A DNA stretch of 64,000 nucleotides, from assembly GCA_900473185.1 (NCBI GenBank), contig UCKU01000036.1, forward strand, positions 62,001-126,000, written 5' to 3'. Shown in pieces: positions 8,913 through 18,571 of this stretch. The translations under genes were made by a program, and so were the position numbers. Numbering within the stretch: the stretch's first letter is position 1; every line of letters starts with the position of its first letter. Source of the stretch: Hyphomicrobiales bacterium. Lineage in GTDB: Bacteria > Pseudomonadota > Alphaproteobacteria > Rhizobiales > Rhizobiaceae. The notes below the pieces were generated by a model. The model did not search any database and was not told where the DNA came from. It saw only the letters and a list, made by a program, of their open reading frames with translations.

Positions 8913-10163
8913 TTGTTTAAGAGGTTTCGGATCGCGGCGGAGTTGTCCGCAGGGCGAAAACTGGGTTTTGCAGCGTGGCTTTTCGCCTTCGCAGCGCTTT
9001 GCGCGGTTCCGGGCAGTGCAGCCGGGGCAAAGAACCCCTTGCTGGCTTACGGAGCGCGTATCGTCGGCGACGACGCCAGAACCCGTATCGTCATCGATTT
9101 CGACCGTGAGCCTCGTTTTTCCGTCCACTACATCGCCAATCCCGAGCGCATCGTCGTCGATCTGCCGGCAACTGCTTTCGGCTTTCCGGCCAAAGACCTT
9201 GAGGCGCGTGGCCTCTTCAAGGACATCCGTTATGGCGCCATGGATGAAGGAAGCGCCCGCATCGTGTTGACGGCGGCGCGCCCGGTCCAGCTCGCTCTTG
9301 CCAAGGTGCAGACGGATGAGAGCGGTAATGGCCACCGGCTGGTGCTCGATGCCGAGATGATCGACAAGCAGAAGTTCGCCGAACTGGTGAAGACCCAGTC
9401 CTGGAACGACAAGGCCGATGCGGCTGAGACGACGAGTGCCATTCCCCAGCCGGAAAAGACCGCGCCCGGAGATTTCGTCATCGCCGTCGATGCCGGCCAC
9501 GGCGGTATCGACACGGGCGCCATCGGTGTCGATACGAAGACCGAGGAAAAGCTGGTGACGCTCGCCTTCGCCAAGGCGCTGGCCGATCGCCTGAACAAGG
9601 AGCCCGGCATCAAGGCCTTCCTGACGCGCGACGACGACGAGTTCCTGTCGCTCTCGCAGCGCGTGCTGATCGCCCGGCAGAACCATGCGGGTCTCTTCAT
9701 TTCCCTGCATGCCGATACGCTGAAGCAGAAAGATATTCGCGGCGCGACGGTCTACACGATTTCCGACAAGGCTTCGGACAAGCTTGCCGCCGATCTCGCC
9801 GAACGCGAAAACCTGTCGGACCAGATCGCCGGCAAGGAAACGGTCGCCGAGCCGCCCGAGGTCGCCGATATCCTTCTTGACCTGACGCGGCGCGAGACTC
9901 AGGCCTTCTCGATCTCGCTCGCCGAAAGCGTACTCGCCTCGTTCAAGGACCAGGTCGGCACGATCAACAATCCGCACCGTCACGCGGGCTTCCGTGTGCT
10001 GCAGGCGCCGGACGTCCCGTCTATCCTGCTCGAGCTCGGCTTCCTCTCCAATGTCGAGGACGAAAAGCGTCTGCTTGACGATGCCTGGCGGTTGAAGATG
10101 GCCGATCTCCTGACCGATGCGGTGAAACGTTACCGAACGAGCCTGATGGCAAATGGTGGCTAG
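8913..10163 (+). CDS. amiC: N-acetylmuramoyl-L-alanine amidase (AMIN + Amidase_3)
   Basis: This periplasmic zinc amidase cleaves the peptide from MurNAc during daughter-cell separation. The 416-residue protein has an export signal in about its first 38 residues, an AMIN domain (about 45-150) that targets peptidoglycan or the septum, and an Amidase_3 domain from about 187. The zinc ligands lie in AVDAGHGGIDTGAIG, in the Glu of KTEEKLVTL and in SLHADT; the catalytic Glu is in LLELGFLSN. No in-frame ATG precedes the signal peptide, so a TTG start is used. The gene is followed by mrcA on the same strand, so two wall-remodelling functions sit together. Confidence 0.92.
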   Translation: MFKRFRIAAELSAGRKLGFAAWLFAFAALCAVPGSAAGAKNPLLAYGARIVGDDARTRIVIDFDREPRFSVHYIANPERIVVDLPATAFGFPAKDLEARGLFKDIRYGAMDEGSARIVLTAARPVQLALAKVQTDESGNGHRLVLDAEMIDKQKFAELVKTQSWNDKADAAETTSAIPQPEKTAPGDFVIAVDAGHGGIDTGAIGVDTKTEEKLVTLAFAKALADRLNKEPGIKAFLTRDDDEFLSLSQRVLIARQNHAGLFISLHADTLKQKDIRGATVYTISDKASDKLAADLAERENLSDQIAGKETVAEPPEVADILLDLTRRETQAFSISLAESVLASFKDQVGTINNPHRHAGFRVLQAPDVPSILLELGFLSNVEDEKRLLDDAWRLKMADLLTDAVKRYRTSLMANGG

Positions 10164-10421
10164 CTGGGCGTTGCCCGGAAGTGACACCCGCGCCTAAACC
10201 GGGACATCTCGCCGACCGGGAAGGCGAAAGTGGCGGGGCGGGCCCTATTTTGCTCACATTCGCGCCGTTACTCCGATCTATATGTTTCGAACATGCAAGA
10301 CGGAATCGGCTTGTGGCGCCAACGCGCATGGAGTAAGCCGCGCAACGTGCAAAGAGACATGATCTGTGCGATTGTTGCGGCTGCGCCGATCTAATGATTA
10401 GAAATACCGGTAGCTGAAAAT

Positions 10422-12881
10422 ATGGTTAGACTTCTTGGATATTTCTTCGGGATAGCATGCGTCCTGTTCCTGGGCGCTGCGGCTGTTATTGCCGTCTATC
10501 TTGCTAATGTCGCGAAGGATCTTCCTGATTATGCGGTGCTCAACAGCTATGCGCCGCCGGTTACCACCCGCGTTCACGCCGGTAACGGTGCGCTTATGGC
10601 CGAATACGCCAAGGAAAAGCGCCTCTTCCTGCCGATCCAGGCTATCCCGGACCGCGTGAAGGCTGCTTTCCTTTCGGCCGAAGACAAGAACTTCTACAAC
10701 CATCCCGGCGTCGACCTGACCGGCCTTGGCCGCGCCATCCTCGTCAACCTTCAGAATTTCGGCTCCGGCCGCCGCCCGGTCGGCGCATCGACGATCACCC
10801 AGCAGGTGGCGAAGAATTTTCTCCTGACCTCCGACCAGACGATTGACCGCAAGATCAAGGAAGCGATCCTGTCCTTCCGCATCGAGCAGGCCTACAGCAA
10901 GGACAAGATCCTCGAGCTTTATCTCAACGAGATCTTTTTCGGCCTGAACTCCTACGGGATCGGCAGTGCCTCACTCACCTATTTCAACAAGTCGGTCACC
11001 GAGCTGACGATCGCCGAATCCGCCTATCTCGCATCGCTGCCGAAGGGTCCGGCCAACTACCATCCCTTCCGCCATCCGGATGCAGCACTTGAACGCCGCA
11101 ACTGGGTCATCGACCGCATGGTCGAGAACGGCTATGTGAGCCAGAGCGACGGCGAGGACGCCAAGAAGCAGCCGCTCGGCGTCACTGCCCGCACCAGCGG
11201 CCCGTCTCTTTTTGCTTCCGACTATTTCGCTGAGGCCGTCCGTCGCCAGCTCATCGATCAGTATGGTGAGAAGGCACTCTATGAAGGCGGCCTTTCGGTG
11301 CGCACCTCGCTCGATCCGCAGATGCAGCTCTTTGCGCGTAAGGCGCTGCAGGATGGCTTGACCAATTACGACGAGCGTCGTGGTTTCCGCGGACCGGTCA
11401 AGCAGATCAGCACGTCTGGCGACTGGGGACCGGCGCTCGCCGAAGTTCCCGCTCTCTCCGACGTGCCTGAATGGCGCCTTGCGGTCGTGCTTGCCGTGTC
11501 CAACGAGGCCGTCGATATCGGCCTCCAGCCGCCGAAGGATGGAGGCGGCAAAGTCGCAGGCGAACGCGAACGTGGTTCGATTGCAGCCAAGGATATGCAG
11601 TGGGCATTCCGCTCCGCCGCCGGCGACCGCAAGACGACGAAGTCGCCGGTCGGCGCCGTCTCGGCAGGAGATGTCGTTTACGTCGAGCGCCTCGGCGGCG
11701 ACAATTCTACCTCCTATCGCTTGCGCCAGCCGCCGAAGGTACAGGGTGGTCTCGTCGCCATGGACCCGAAGACCGGCCGCGTTCTCGCCATGGTCGGCGG
11801 CTTCTCCTATGCCCAGTCGGAATTCAACCGTGCCACGCAGGCGATGCGCCAGCCGGGCTCCTCCTTCAAGCCCTTCGTTTACGCCGCCGCCATGGACAAC
11901 GGCTATACGCCGGCCTCGGTCATCATGGACGCGCCGATCGAGATCGTTTCGGGCGGGCAGGTCTGGAAGCCGGAGAACTACGGCGGCGAAGTCGGCGGCC
12001 CCTCGACTCTGCGCTCAGGTATCGAGAATTCGCGCAACCTGATGACGGTGCGTCTCGCCAATGACCTCGGCATGAATATCGTTGCCGAATATGCCGAGCG
12101 CTTCGGCGTCTACGACAAGATGCCGCCGCTGCTCGCCATGTCGCTCGGCTCGGGCGAAACGACGGTGCTGCGCATGGTTTCGGCTTATTCGGTCATCGCC
12201 AATGGCGGCAAGCAGATCAAGCCGACGCTGGTCGACCGCATCCAGGATCGTTACGGGAAGACGATCTTCAGGCACGAGGAGCGTCTCTGCGAAGGCTGCA
12301 ATGCCGGCGACTGGCAGAACCAGGAAGAACCCAACATCGTCGACAACCGCGAGCAGGTTCTCGATCCGATGACCTCCTACCAGATCACCTCGATGATGCA
12401 GGGCGTCATCCAGCGCGGTACCGCCGCTGGCAAGGTCGATCTCTCCGGCCGTGACGTTGCAGGCAAGACCGGTACGACCAACGATGAAAAGGACGCCTGG
12501 TTCGTCGGCTTCACGCCGGATTTGGTTGCGGGCCTTTACCTGGGCTTCGATACGCCGGCGCCGCTCGGCCGCGGCGGCACGGGTGGCGTGCTTTCGGCGC
12601 CGATCTTCAATGAATTCATGCAGGCGGCCGTCAAGGACATGCCAGAATCCAAATTCGTGGTCCCGGCCGGCATGAACATGATCGCGATCAACCGCAAGAC
12701 CGGCATGGCTGCTGTCGATGGCGAGCCGGGCACCATCATCGAAGCCTTCAAGCCGGGCACCGGCCCGGCTGACAGCTTCTCTGTCATCGGCATGGACGGC
12801 ACGATGGCGCCGGAAGAAATCCTGCGCACCTCACCGCAGGCAAACCAGGCGGTCCAGACCAACACGCCCGGCCTGTTCTGA
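10422..12881 (+). CDS. mrcA: Penicillin-binding protein 1A (bifunctional class A PBP)
   Basis: A class A PBP polymerises glycan strands and crosslinks peptides on the outer face of the inner membrane. The 819 residues begin with a short cytoplasmic stub and one membrane segment (GYFFGIACVLFLGAAAVIAVY). The glycosyltransferase domain shows EDKNFYNHPGVD, GASTITQQVAKNF and LELYLNEIFFG. The transpeptidase domain shows the serine motif QPGSSFKPF (near 483), SRN (near 534) and KTGTT (near 684). An OB-like insert typical of PBP1A lies between the domains (about 320-430). The length is normal for rhizobial PBP1A. Confidence 0.94.
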   Translation: MVRLLGYFFGIACVLFLGAAAVIAVYLANVAKDLPDYAVLNSYAPPVTTRVHAGNGALMAEYAKEKRLFLPIQAIPDRVKAAFLSAEDKNFYNHPGVDLTGLGRAILVNLQNFGSGRRPVGASTITQQVAKNFLLTSDQTIDRKIKEAILSFRIEQAYSKDKILELYLNEIFFGLNSYGIGSASLTYFNKSVTELTIAESAYLASLPKGPANYHPFRHPDAALERRNWVIDRMVENGYVSQSDGEDAKKQPLGVTARTSGPSLFASDYFAEAVRRQLIDQYGEKALYEGGLSVRTSLDPQMQLFARKALQDGLTNYDERRGFRGPVKQISTSGDWGPALAEVPALSDVPEWRLAVVLAVSNEAVDIGLQPPKDGGGKVAGERERGSIAAKDMQWAFRSAAGDRKTTKSPVGAVSAGDVVYVERLGGDNSTSYRLRQPPKVQGGLVAMDPKTGRVLAMVGGFSYAQSEFNRATQAMRQPGSSFKPFVYAAAMDNGYTPASVIMDAPIEIVSGGQVWKPENYGGEVGGPSTLRSGIENSRNLMTVRLANDLGMNIVAEYAERFGVYDKMPPLLAMSLGSGETTVLRMVSAYSVIANGGKQIKPTLVDRIQDRYGKTIFRHEERLCEGCNAGDWQNQEEPNIVDNREQVLDPMTSYQITSMMQGVIQRGTAAGKVDLSGRDVAGKTGTTNDEKDAWFVGFTPDLVAGLYLGFDTPAPLGRGGTGGVLSAPIFNEFMQAAVKDMPESKFVVPAGMNMIAINRKTGMAAVDGEPGTIIEAFKPGTGPADSFSVIGMDGTMAPEEILRTSPQANQAVQTNTPGLF

Positions 12882-13001
12882 TCGAGACCGATTTCCTTTG
12901 CGCCCGCCACGGCTCTTTACATCCGCGGCGGGCGTCTCTATGTCACCAGCCTTACAGAATACCCCGGCACTCACAGAATACCGAAGCAAAGAAGCAGGAA
13001 A

Positions 13002-14133
13002 ATGCGAGCGGAAATCCAGAACATAGTCGATGAAACCAAGCAGGCTATCACCCTGCTGAGGAGGCATCTTTGACTGGGACCAGGCGGTAAGGCGACTGGA
13101 CTGGTTGAATAACAAGGCAGAGGACCCCAACCTCTGGAACGATGCGCAGGAAGCCCAGAAGCTGATGCGCGAGCGTCAGCAACTCGATGACGGCATCAAT
13201 GGCGTCAAGGCGCTGGAACAGCAGCTTTCCGATAATGTCGAGCTCATCGATCTCGGGGAAGAAGAAGGTGACGAAAGCATCGTCAAGGAAGCTGAGGCCG
13301 CGCTGAAAAGCCTGCAGGCCGAGGCAGCCCGCCGACAGGTCGAAGCCATGCTGTCAGGCGAGGCCGATGGCAACGACACCTATCTGGAAGTCCATTCCGG
13401 CGCAGGCGGCACGGAAAGCCAGGACTGGGCGAACATGCTTCTGCGCATGTACAGTCGCTGGGCCGAGCGCGAGCGCTTCAAGGTCGAGCTTTTGGAAGTG
13501 CATGACGGCGAAGAGGCCGGCATCAAGTCCGCAACGCTGCTCGTCAAGGGCCACAACGCCTATGGCTGGCTGAAGACCGAATCGGGCGTGCACCGCCTGG
13601 TGCGCATCTCGCCCTACGACAGCAATGCGCGCCGCCACACGTCCTTCTCGTCGATCTGGGTCTATCCCGTCGTTGATGACTCGATCCAGATCGAGATCAA
13701 CGAAAGCGACTGCCGTATCGACACCTACCGTTCGTCGGGCGCCGGCGGCCAGCACGTCAACACCACAGACTCGGCCGTGCGCATCACGCATATCCCGACA
13801 GGCATCGTCGTGCAGTGCCAGCAGGAGCGTTCGCAGCACAAGAATCGCGCCAAGGCCTGGGACATGCTGCGCGCCCGCATGTACGAAGCGGAGCTGAAGA
13901 AACGCGAGGACGCCGCCAACGCCGAAGCCGCTTCCAAGACGGATATCGGCTGGGGCCACCAGATCCGCTCCTACGTTCTGCAGCCCTACCAGCTTGTCAA
14001 GGACCTGCGCACCGGCGTTGCGAGCACGGCTCCGGATGACGTGCTCGACGGTGACCTGAACGAGTTCATGGAAGCAGCACTTGCTCATCGCATCAGCGGC
14101 GCAGCCGACGCTGTCGTCGACGACGTCGACTGA
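13002..14133 (+). CDS. prfB: Peptide chain release factor 2 (programmed +1 frameshift)
   Basis: RF2 ends translation at UGA and UAA. The gene starts with ATG at 13002, runs 23 codons to CTT TGA and continues in the +1 frame from GAC at 13072, giving 377 residues. The frameshift lets low RF2 levels raise RF2 synthesis. Later landmarks are the codon-recognition tripeptide, here SPY in place of SPF (near 207), and the catalytic GGQ in SSGAGGQHVNTT (near 248). Tools that ignore recoding would start at about 13105 and miss 57 residues, including helix-forming N-terminal sequence. A strong terminator follows. Confidence 0.95.
13059..13074 (+). other. RF2 programmed frameshift signal
   Basis: AGGAGG, a three-base spacer codon, then CTT TGA C. 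The internal Shine-Dalgarno sequence is at the same distance from the slippery CTT as in E. coli, and UGA is the in-frame stop that RF2 itself reads. The +1 reading continues L-D-W-D into the conserved protein. Confidence 0.95.
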
Positions 14134-14158
14134 GCGGCGAAGACAGACCTGAGATAGA

Positions 14159-14185
14159 AAGCCCCGGAAACGGGGCTTTTTCTTT
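14159..14185. terminator. Terminator between prfB and the convergent hydrolase gene
   Basis: AAGCCCCG-GAAA-CGGGGCTT with a GAAA tetraloop is followed by TTTTTCTTTTT on the plus strand. The A-rich bases before the stem may also let it serve the convergent gene. Confidence 0.88.
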
Positions 14186-14186
14186 T

Positions 14187-15206
14187 TCAGATGTCCACTG
14201 GAATGCCTGTTCCGTGAAAGAACATACCCGATAGTTCGGCGATCTCCTCGTGGACATCAGCACGTTCTACGCCCGCCGGATCGGTGAAGAGATGCTCTGC
14301 GAAGGAAAGCCCCAATGCCGTGCCCTCGGGCACGAAGATATAATGCCCAAGACCGCCCTGGAGTATCTTGAAGGTGCTTCGATCAAGCCGCGCATGCAGC
14401 CATGACGAACATTCTTCGACTGGGGCCGTGTTGTCGGCATCACCGACCAGAATGAGGGTAGGCTTATCGATGGCTTTCAGGCTCTCTTCGCTGAAGCCGC
14501 GGATAGATCGACCCGGCGCGCATACCAGCGCGGCCTTGATTCTGTCGTCGCGATAGGATTGCGACATCCGCGACCATGAATCACGAAATGCCGTGCTCGT
14601 GCGAAGCAGCGACGGAATATGATCGGCGAGATCAGGAAATTCCCTCGGGCCGCGCGAGGCCCCAGGCTTCAATCTGGATTGTTCGAATTGCGAGAATTGC
14701 GCGACCGCGCCGAGAAGCAGCATCACCGTATAGGCTCCTGCTGAAAAGCCGGCGGCGAACACGCTCCTGGTATTGATATGCCCGGCAAGATCACCCTGCC
14801 AGTCTTTTCGGCGGTCGAGCATGAGGCTTAGATCGGGCGCGCGCTCCCAAAGGCAGGTAAAGCCCTCGGCGCGATAGGCTTCGCCGCCGGTATTGCCGTG
14901 GTGGTTGACACCGAGAGCGATAAATCCGCGATTGACCAGGCGGCGGGCGAGCCATTCCAGCCCTGCGGCCGAGCCACCGGTGCCGTGCGACAGCAGGACC
15001 AGCGGGTAGGGATTCGTGGCCGGCTGAACGGGCGCATCGCGGGCGACCGCGGCCCTTCGGAACCAGCTTCGTCCCGGGATTTCGGTTTCAATCGACCCCT
15101 CGGCCGCCGGATACCATAGGGACCAGCGGACAGGTCTTGGCCCGGTCTCATCCCAGTCCGGCCGCGTCTCGTCGTGGAGAACGCCTTCGCGAAAGCCGAG
15201 TTTCAT
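14187..15206 (-). CDS. Alpha/beta hydrolase (dienelactone hydrolase / PAF acetylhydrolase-like)
   Basis: The 339-residue protein has the oxyanion-side motif VLLSHGTGG near residue 78 and the nucleophile elbow GFSAGA near 153. The acid is probably in LILVGDADNT and the catalytic His in GGLGHYIF near the C-terminus. The layout, with a WYPA stretch ahead of the core, resembles hydrolases annotated as platelet-activating-factor acetylhydrolase-like or dienelactone hydrolase-like. The substrate is unknown. I chose the ATG of MKLGFREG; the 22 residues read upstream are low-quality sequence. It is probably co-transcribed with the two genes upstream on the same strand. Confidence 0.8.
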   Translation of the reverse strand: MKLGFREGVLHDETRPDWDETGPRPVRWSLWYPAAEGSIETEIPGRSWFRRAAVARDAPVQPATNPYPLVLLSHGTGGSAAGLEWLARRLVNRGFIALGVNHHGNTGGEAYRAEGFTCLWERAPDLSLMLDRRKDWQGDLAGHINTRSVFAAGFSAGAYTVMLLLGAVAQFSQFEQSRLKPGASRGPREFPDLADHIPSLLRTSTAFRDSWSRMSQSYRDDRIKAALVCAPGRSIRGFSEESLKAIDKPTLILVGDADNTAPVEECSSWLHARLDRSTFKILQGGLGHYIFVPEGTALGLSFAEHLFTDPAGVERADVHEEIAELSGMFFHGTGIPVDI

Positions 15207-15237
15207 GGCTCTAGCCCCGATGAATAGCCTGCGACGC

Positions 15238-15771
15238 TCAGTTGGTCGCCCTCTCCACGGTAATGTCCCCAAACTCGTCGATCAGCACAGTCCAGCCATC
15301 GGATTCGGCGGCTGGATCGGTCTTCAGATAAACCGTGGCGAAAAGGCCCGGTTCCTTGATGAGGCCGCTCGAATTTTCGGGTCGGATGTCGGTGACATAG
15401 GGCTTGAGATCACTGATTTCCTGCAGTTCGACCGTCGAGATGATGGCAGGTCCGGCGTCTCTCTGTACGATCTGCTGCAGAAAGACCTTGGAGGTCTTGT
15501 CCGGCTGGCGCTCAGCGAAAAGCTTGTAATAGCCGTGCCGCTGCTGTTGCTTGGCATCCACCTCGCTCACATTTTGGGTGCTGACACTTTGCGTGGTTGT
15601 CGGGGCACGCTCGACCGGCAGCGAATTGCCGTCGTCTTCCCAATAGCCGGTGCTGGTCGCGAAGATGATCGAGGCCGGCAGGATATCGTCATGAACGGTC
15701 TGCGCCTCGGCGGCGATCGCCCAGCCGGAAACAAGGAGCGCCGTCATAAATGCTTGCCGCATCGCCATCAT
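15238..15771 (-). CDS. Small exported protein of unknown function
   Basis: I do not recognise a family. The 177 residues start with a clear cleavable signal peptide (hydrophobic ALLVSGWAIAA followed by AEA, cleavage near residue 23), so the product is periplasmic or secreted. The mature part is polar with no cysteines and ends in a region rich in beta-strand residues. It lies one base after the nadK stop and is therefore probably in its operon. Confidence 0.75.
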   Translation of the reverse strand: MMAMRQAFMTALLVSGWAIAAEAQTVHDDILPASIIFATSTGYWEDDGNSLPVERAPTTTQSVSTQNVSEVDAKQQQRHGYYKLFAERQPDKTSKVFLQQIVQRDAGPAIISTVELQEISDLKPYVTDIRPENSSGLIKEPGLFATVYLKTDPAAESDGWTVLIDEFGDITVERATN

Positions 15772-15772
15772 T

Positions 15773-16546
15773 TCAATCCTCGAATTGTTCTGCCAGAATC
15801 CGGTCCGACCAGGAGCGGTCGGGATCGGAAAGGATGCGTGCGGTCATGTCCTCGGACTGGGCGATGCGCACATGCAGTATGGATTTGATCTCCGTATTGT
15901 CGGCGACCGCATTCACGGGCCGCTTCTCGGCTTCCAATATATGGATGTCCACCGTCACCCGGTTGGGAAGCAGCGCTCCGCGCCAGCGCCGCGGCCGGAA
16001 GGCGCTGACCGGCGTCATGGCGAGGAGAGGGGCGTCAAGCGGCAGGATCGGCCCGTGGGCCGAAAGATTGTAGGCGGTCGAGCCTGCAGGCGTTGCCACC
16101 ATCAAACCATCGCAGATCAGCTCCTCCAGCCGCACATGTCCGTCGATTTCCACCCTGAGCTTTGCTGCCTGATAGGATTGCCGGAAAAGATAGACCTCGT
16201 TGATCGCAAGCGCCGAGGAACTGCTGCCGTCGGCATTGGTCGTCGTCATCTTCAGCGGATGAAAGGCATTCTCGACGGCGGTGCAGATGCGGTCATGCAG
16301 GTCGGTAGTCTTGTAATCGTTCATCAGGAAGCCGACCGAGCCGCAATTCATGCCGTAGACGAGCTTGCCGCTGTTCATGGTACTGTGCAGTGTCTGAAGC
16401 ATGAAGCCGTCGCCGCCGAGCGCGACGATGACATCGGCCTCGTTTGCGGGCACATCGCCGTAAAGGCGAATCAGTTCATCTCGCGCGGCGAGTGCTTCCG
16501 TGGTCGGCGAGGCGATAAAAGAAAGCGTCTGAAATGACCGGCCCAT
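15773..16546 (-). CDS. nadK: NAD kinase
   Basis: NadK phosphorylates NAD to NADP. The 257-residue protein has the glycine-rich kinase motif ALGGDGFMLQTLH near residue 45, the NE motif in LAINEVYLFRQ near 120 and the conserved TPAGSTAYNLSAHGPI block near 155. The length is the usual one for rhizobial NadK. It reads away from the tRNA-Thr locus and is the last host gene before the prophage. Confidence 0.95.
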   Translation of the reverse strand: MGRSFQTLSFIASPTTEALAARDELIRLYGDVPANEADVIVALGGDGFMLQTLHSTMNSGKLVYGMNCGSVGFLMNDYKTTDLHDRICTAVENAFHPLKMTTTNADGSSSSALAINEVYLFRQSYQAAKLRVEIDGHVRLEELICDGLMVATPAGSTAYNLSAHGPILPLDAPLLAMTPVSAFRPRRWRGALLPNRVTVDIHILEAEKRPVNAVADNTEIKSILHVRIAQSEDMTARILSDPDRSWSDRILAEQFED

Positions 16547-16772
16547 GCAATGCCCTTTGTTATGCTGCTCTAGCTAAAGGATAAAGAGCTTGTACGACAA
16601 GACGTTTTGCGTTGCGAGCGAAGTTCGGATGATCTTATTGCCCTGATAGATCGGCTGATGATTCCGGTAATAAACACGTCCACATGGCCCCCAGCGGGCT
16701 TTCCCAACCACAGCGTTGATCGACAACCCGCTGTGGATAGCTTTGCCGAGCTGCCGGAATGGGCAAATTTTC

Positions 16773-16800
16773 TTTACAAAAGATCAGAATCTGCTACTTC
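16773..16800 (+). promoter_or_regulatory. Possible promoter of tRNA-Thr
   Basis: TTTACA, a 16-base spacer and TACTTC end ten bases before the tRNA. The matches to consensus are moderate; position is the main support. Confidence 0.4.
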
Positions 16801-16809
16801 GCAGCCATT

Positions 16810-16885
<76 letters not shown>

Positions 16886-16887
16886 TA

Positions 16888-17997
16888 CTACTTTTTGGCC
16901 GTTGATTTCACTTTGTTTTCTGGAACAATTCCCGCACCCGGTTCTTGGTGAGGGGAAAGTATGTTCCCGAGCTGTTCCGAGACAATGCGCGAAGACTTCT
17001 TTCCGAGGCGGGCGCGATCGGCCCCCTTCGTGTAAACTTCTGCCTGCTTTGAGTTCGCCCACCCGAACTGGCTCATGAGCTCATGAGCTGTTGCGCCACC
17101 ATTCGCAGCCGTGGTCGCCGCAAACTTCCGAACGCCATGAGTGTTCTTCTCAATCCCCGCCTCTCGTGCTGCTTCCCCAAACCAATTCCCGAATCCTGGC
17201 GACGAGAACGGCTTTCCGAAGCTCGTCACCAGAAAGTGCATGTCCCCGCTCTGCGTTGCATCGATGATGTCGAGAACCCGCTGCGGAAGTTCAACGGTGA
17301 TCAGCGCGCCGGTCTTTTCGGTGCGGATCGACAACTCGTTGCCGCGCAAGTGCTGCCGACCGACATTGACGAGATCCGATCGGCGCAGACCGGTATGCAT
17401 GGCTATTTCTAGCGCAAGGCGCTGAGGCGTGCCGATCTTCCACTTCGAGCAGAACAGGCGGATGTCGCTCTCGTCCCAAGCCGGGAAGCCGGCAGACTTC
17501 ACCTTCAGCCGTTCGACATCCACGGCCGGGTTGATTTCCACGTGATTGTCCTTCTTGGCCCATTTGAATAAGCCGACGACGGCCTTCAGGTAATTATTGG
17601 CCTGCACTGGCGTATGGCGCCGGTCCTCAAGGCCGTTTCGGATCGAATCGTCGGTGATATCCTTGAATCGCGTCTTCGCGGCATTCGTGGGAGAGCCATC
17701 CTTCTTCTTCAACATGGTGTGGAAGATATTGCTGCGCTGCCGGCGCGTGCCGTCAGAAAGCTCTTTCCAGTCGGCGCTTTCCATATAGCGGCCAATAAGC
17801 CATGCGAGCGTGCGTGGATCGTCGCTCTGCTTCTTGATCGGTGTTCCCGACACGGCGGCCTGGTAGCAGGCTTTGAAGGTTGGATCGGTCGGGGCGGGCA
17901 GGCGGGCTCTCGGTCCCTTGTCGACACGGTAATAGAACACCACTTTTCCGTGGCGGTTCTTCTCGGCAATGACGTGCAGCGGCAGCTTTCTGGGCAT
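16888..17997 (-). CDS. int: Phage integrase (tyrosine recombinase)
   Basis: The enzyme catalyses phage integration and excision between attP and the tRNA-Thr 3' end. The catalytic residues are visible; numbering from the GTG at 18009, they are R209 in TGLRRSD, K232 in RTEKTGA, H291 and R294 in HGVRKFAA, W317 at the His/Trp position and nucleophile Y326 in VYTKG. An SAM-like core-binding domain precedes them (about 60-155). The ATG of MPRKLPL is taken as start; the GTG four codons upstream overlaps the stop of the preceding small gene and is also possible. It ends three bases from the tRNA, the usual attachment-site arrangement. Confidence 0.95.
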   Translation of the reverse strand: MPRKLPLHVIAEKNRHGKVVFYYRVDKGPRARLPAPTDPTFKACYQAAVSGTPIKKQSDDPRTLAWLIGRYMESADWKELSDGTRRQRSNIFHTMLKKKDGSPTNAAKTRFKDITDDSIRNGLEDRRHTPVQANNYLKAVVGLFKWAKKDNHVEINPAVDVERLKVKSAGFPAWDESDIRLFCSKWKIGTPQRLALEIAMHTGLRRSDLVNVGRQHLRGNELSIRTEKTGALITVELPQRVLDIIDATQSGDMHFLVTSFGKPFSSPGFGNWFGEAAREAGIEKNTHGVRKFAATTAANGGATAHELMSQFGWANSKQAEVYTKGADRARLGKKSSRIVSEQLGNILSPHQEPGAGIVPENKVKSTAKK

Positions 17998-18005
17998 GTC
18001 GTCTA

Positions 18006-18182
18006 TCACAGCCGAATTCCCTTGCCCTTGGCAACCCTATCTTCTTGCTTGTCTGTGTGGATATTGGGCGAAACAGTAATAATCGTCCCGCCCACATCGA
18101 TGCTAACGCTAACGTTTTCCGACTTGGCGATTGCAGCCAAGCGTTTCAGGTCGGAGCGGCGGACGAGGGCGGTACTGCTCAT
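18006..18182 (-). CDS. Small phage protein (58 aa) upstream of integrase, unknown
   Basis: A 58-residue protein beginning MSSTALVRRSDLKRLA, with a basic start and a beta-rich middle (VSVSIDVGGTIITVSP). It overlaps the genes on both sides by about four bases, so it belongs to the operon. Its small size and place next to int would suit an excisionase or directionality factor, but no winged-helix motif is obvious, so this is only a guess. Confidence 0.65.
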   Translation of the reverse strand: MSSTALVRRSDLKRLAAIAKSENVSVSIDVGGTIITVSPNIHTDKQEDRVAKGKGIRL

Positions 18183-18571
18183 TCCCCGCCTCCCTTATCT
18201 TGATCAAGTGCGGCGCGGGCGGAAAGCCTGCGAACTTTCTCCATCGCGTCTCTGATGATCCACGTCAGCAGATAACGTTCTTTCCGGGGTCGGTGGTTGG
18301 CGGAATTTCGCAGATAGTAAAGCCACCCTTTTAGGAAATCGAAGGCCGATTGAGAAACAGCTTCTGCGATCTGCAGGCGGCGGTGAAGCTTTCTGTTCGT
18401 TCCCCTGGATTCCTCCAGCGCCTTATCAAGCTTGGCACAGCGGTCGCGAAGGGTGGTGATTTCTTTACCGGCGTCTTGGATGGCGCAATGTACGGAATCG
18501 CCTTCGTGTTGGTCATAGTACCGCCAGCCGTCTCGTGTCATCCGGGCCAGCCGTTCGACGATATCAGCCAT
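18179..18571 (-). CDS. Phage protein with coiled coil, unknown
   Basis: A 130-residue protein beginning MADIVERLARMTRDGW. A heptad-like Leu/Glu/Arg pattern covers about residues 35-72. The start form MADIVERL is shared in spirit with MTDSKDIVERL of the gene at 22279-22644, a common opening of small phage proteins. Function unknown; overlaps with its neighbours show operon membership. Confidence 0.7.
   Translation of the reverse strand: MADIVERLARMTRDGWRYYDQHEGDSVHCAIQDAGKEITTLRDRCAKLDKALEESRGTNRKLHRRLQIAEAVSQSAFDFLKGWLYYLRNSANHRPRKERYLLTWIIRDAMEKVRRLSARAALDQDKGGGE

Noticed and set aside
16720..16740. A DnaA-box-like TGTGGATAG near tRNA-Thr as a replication origin
   Set aside because: A single imperfect box without an AT-rich region or repeats is not evidence of an origin.
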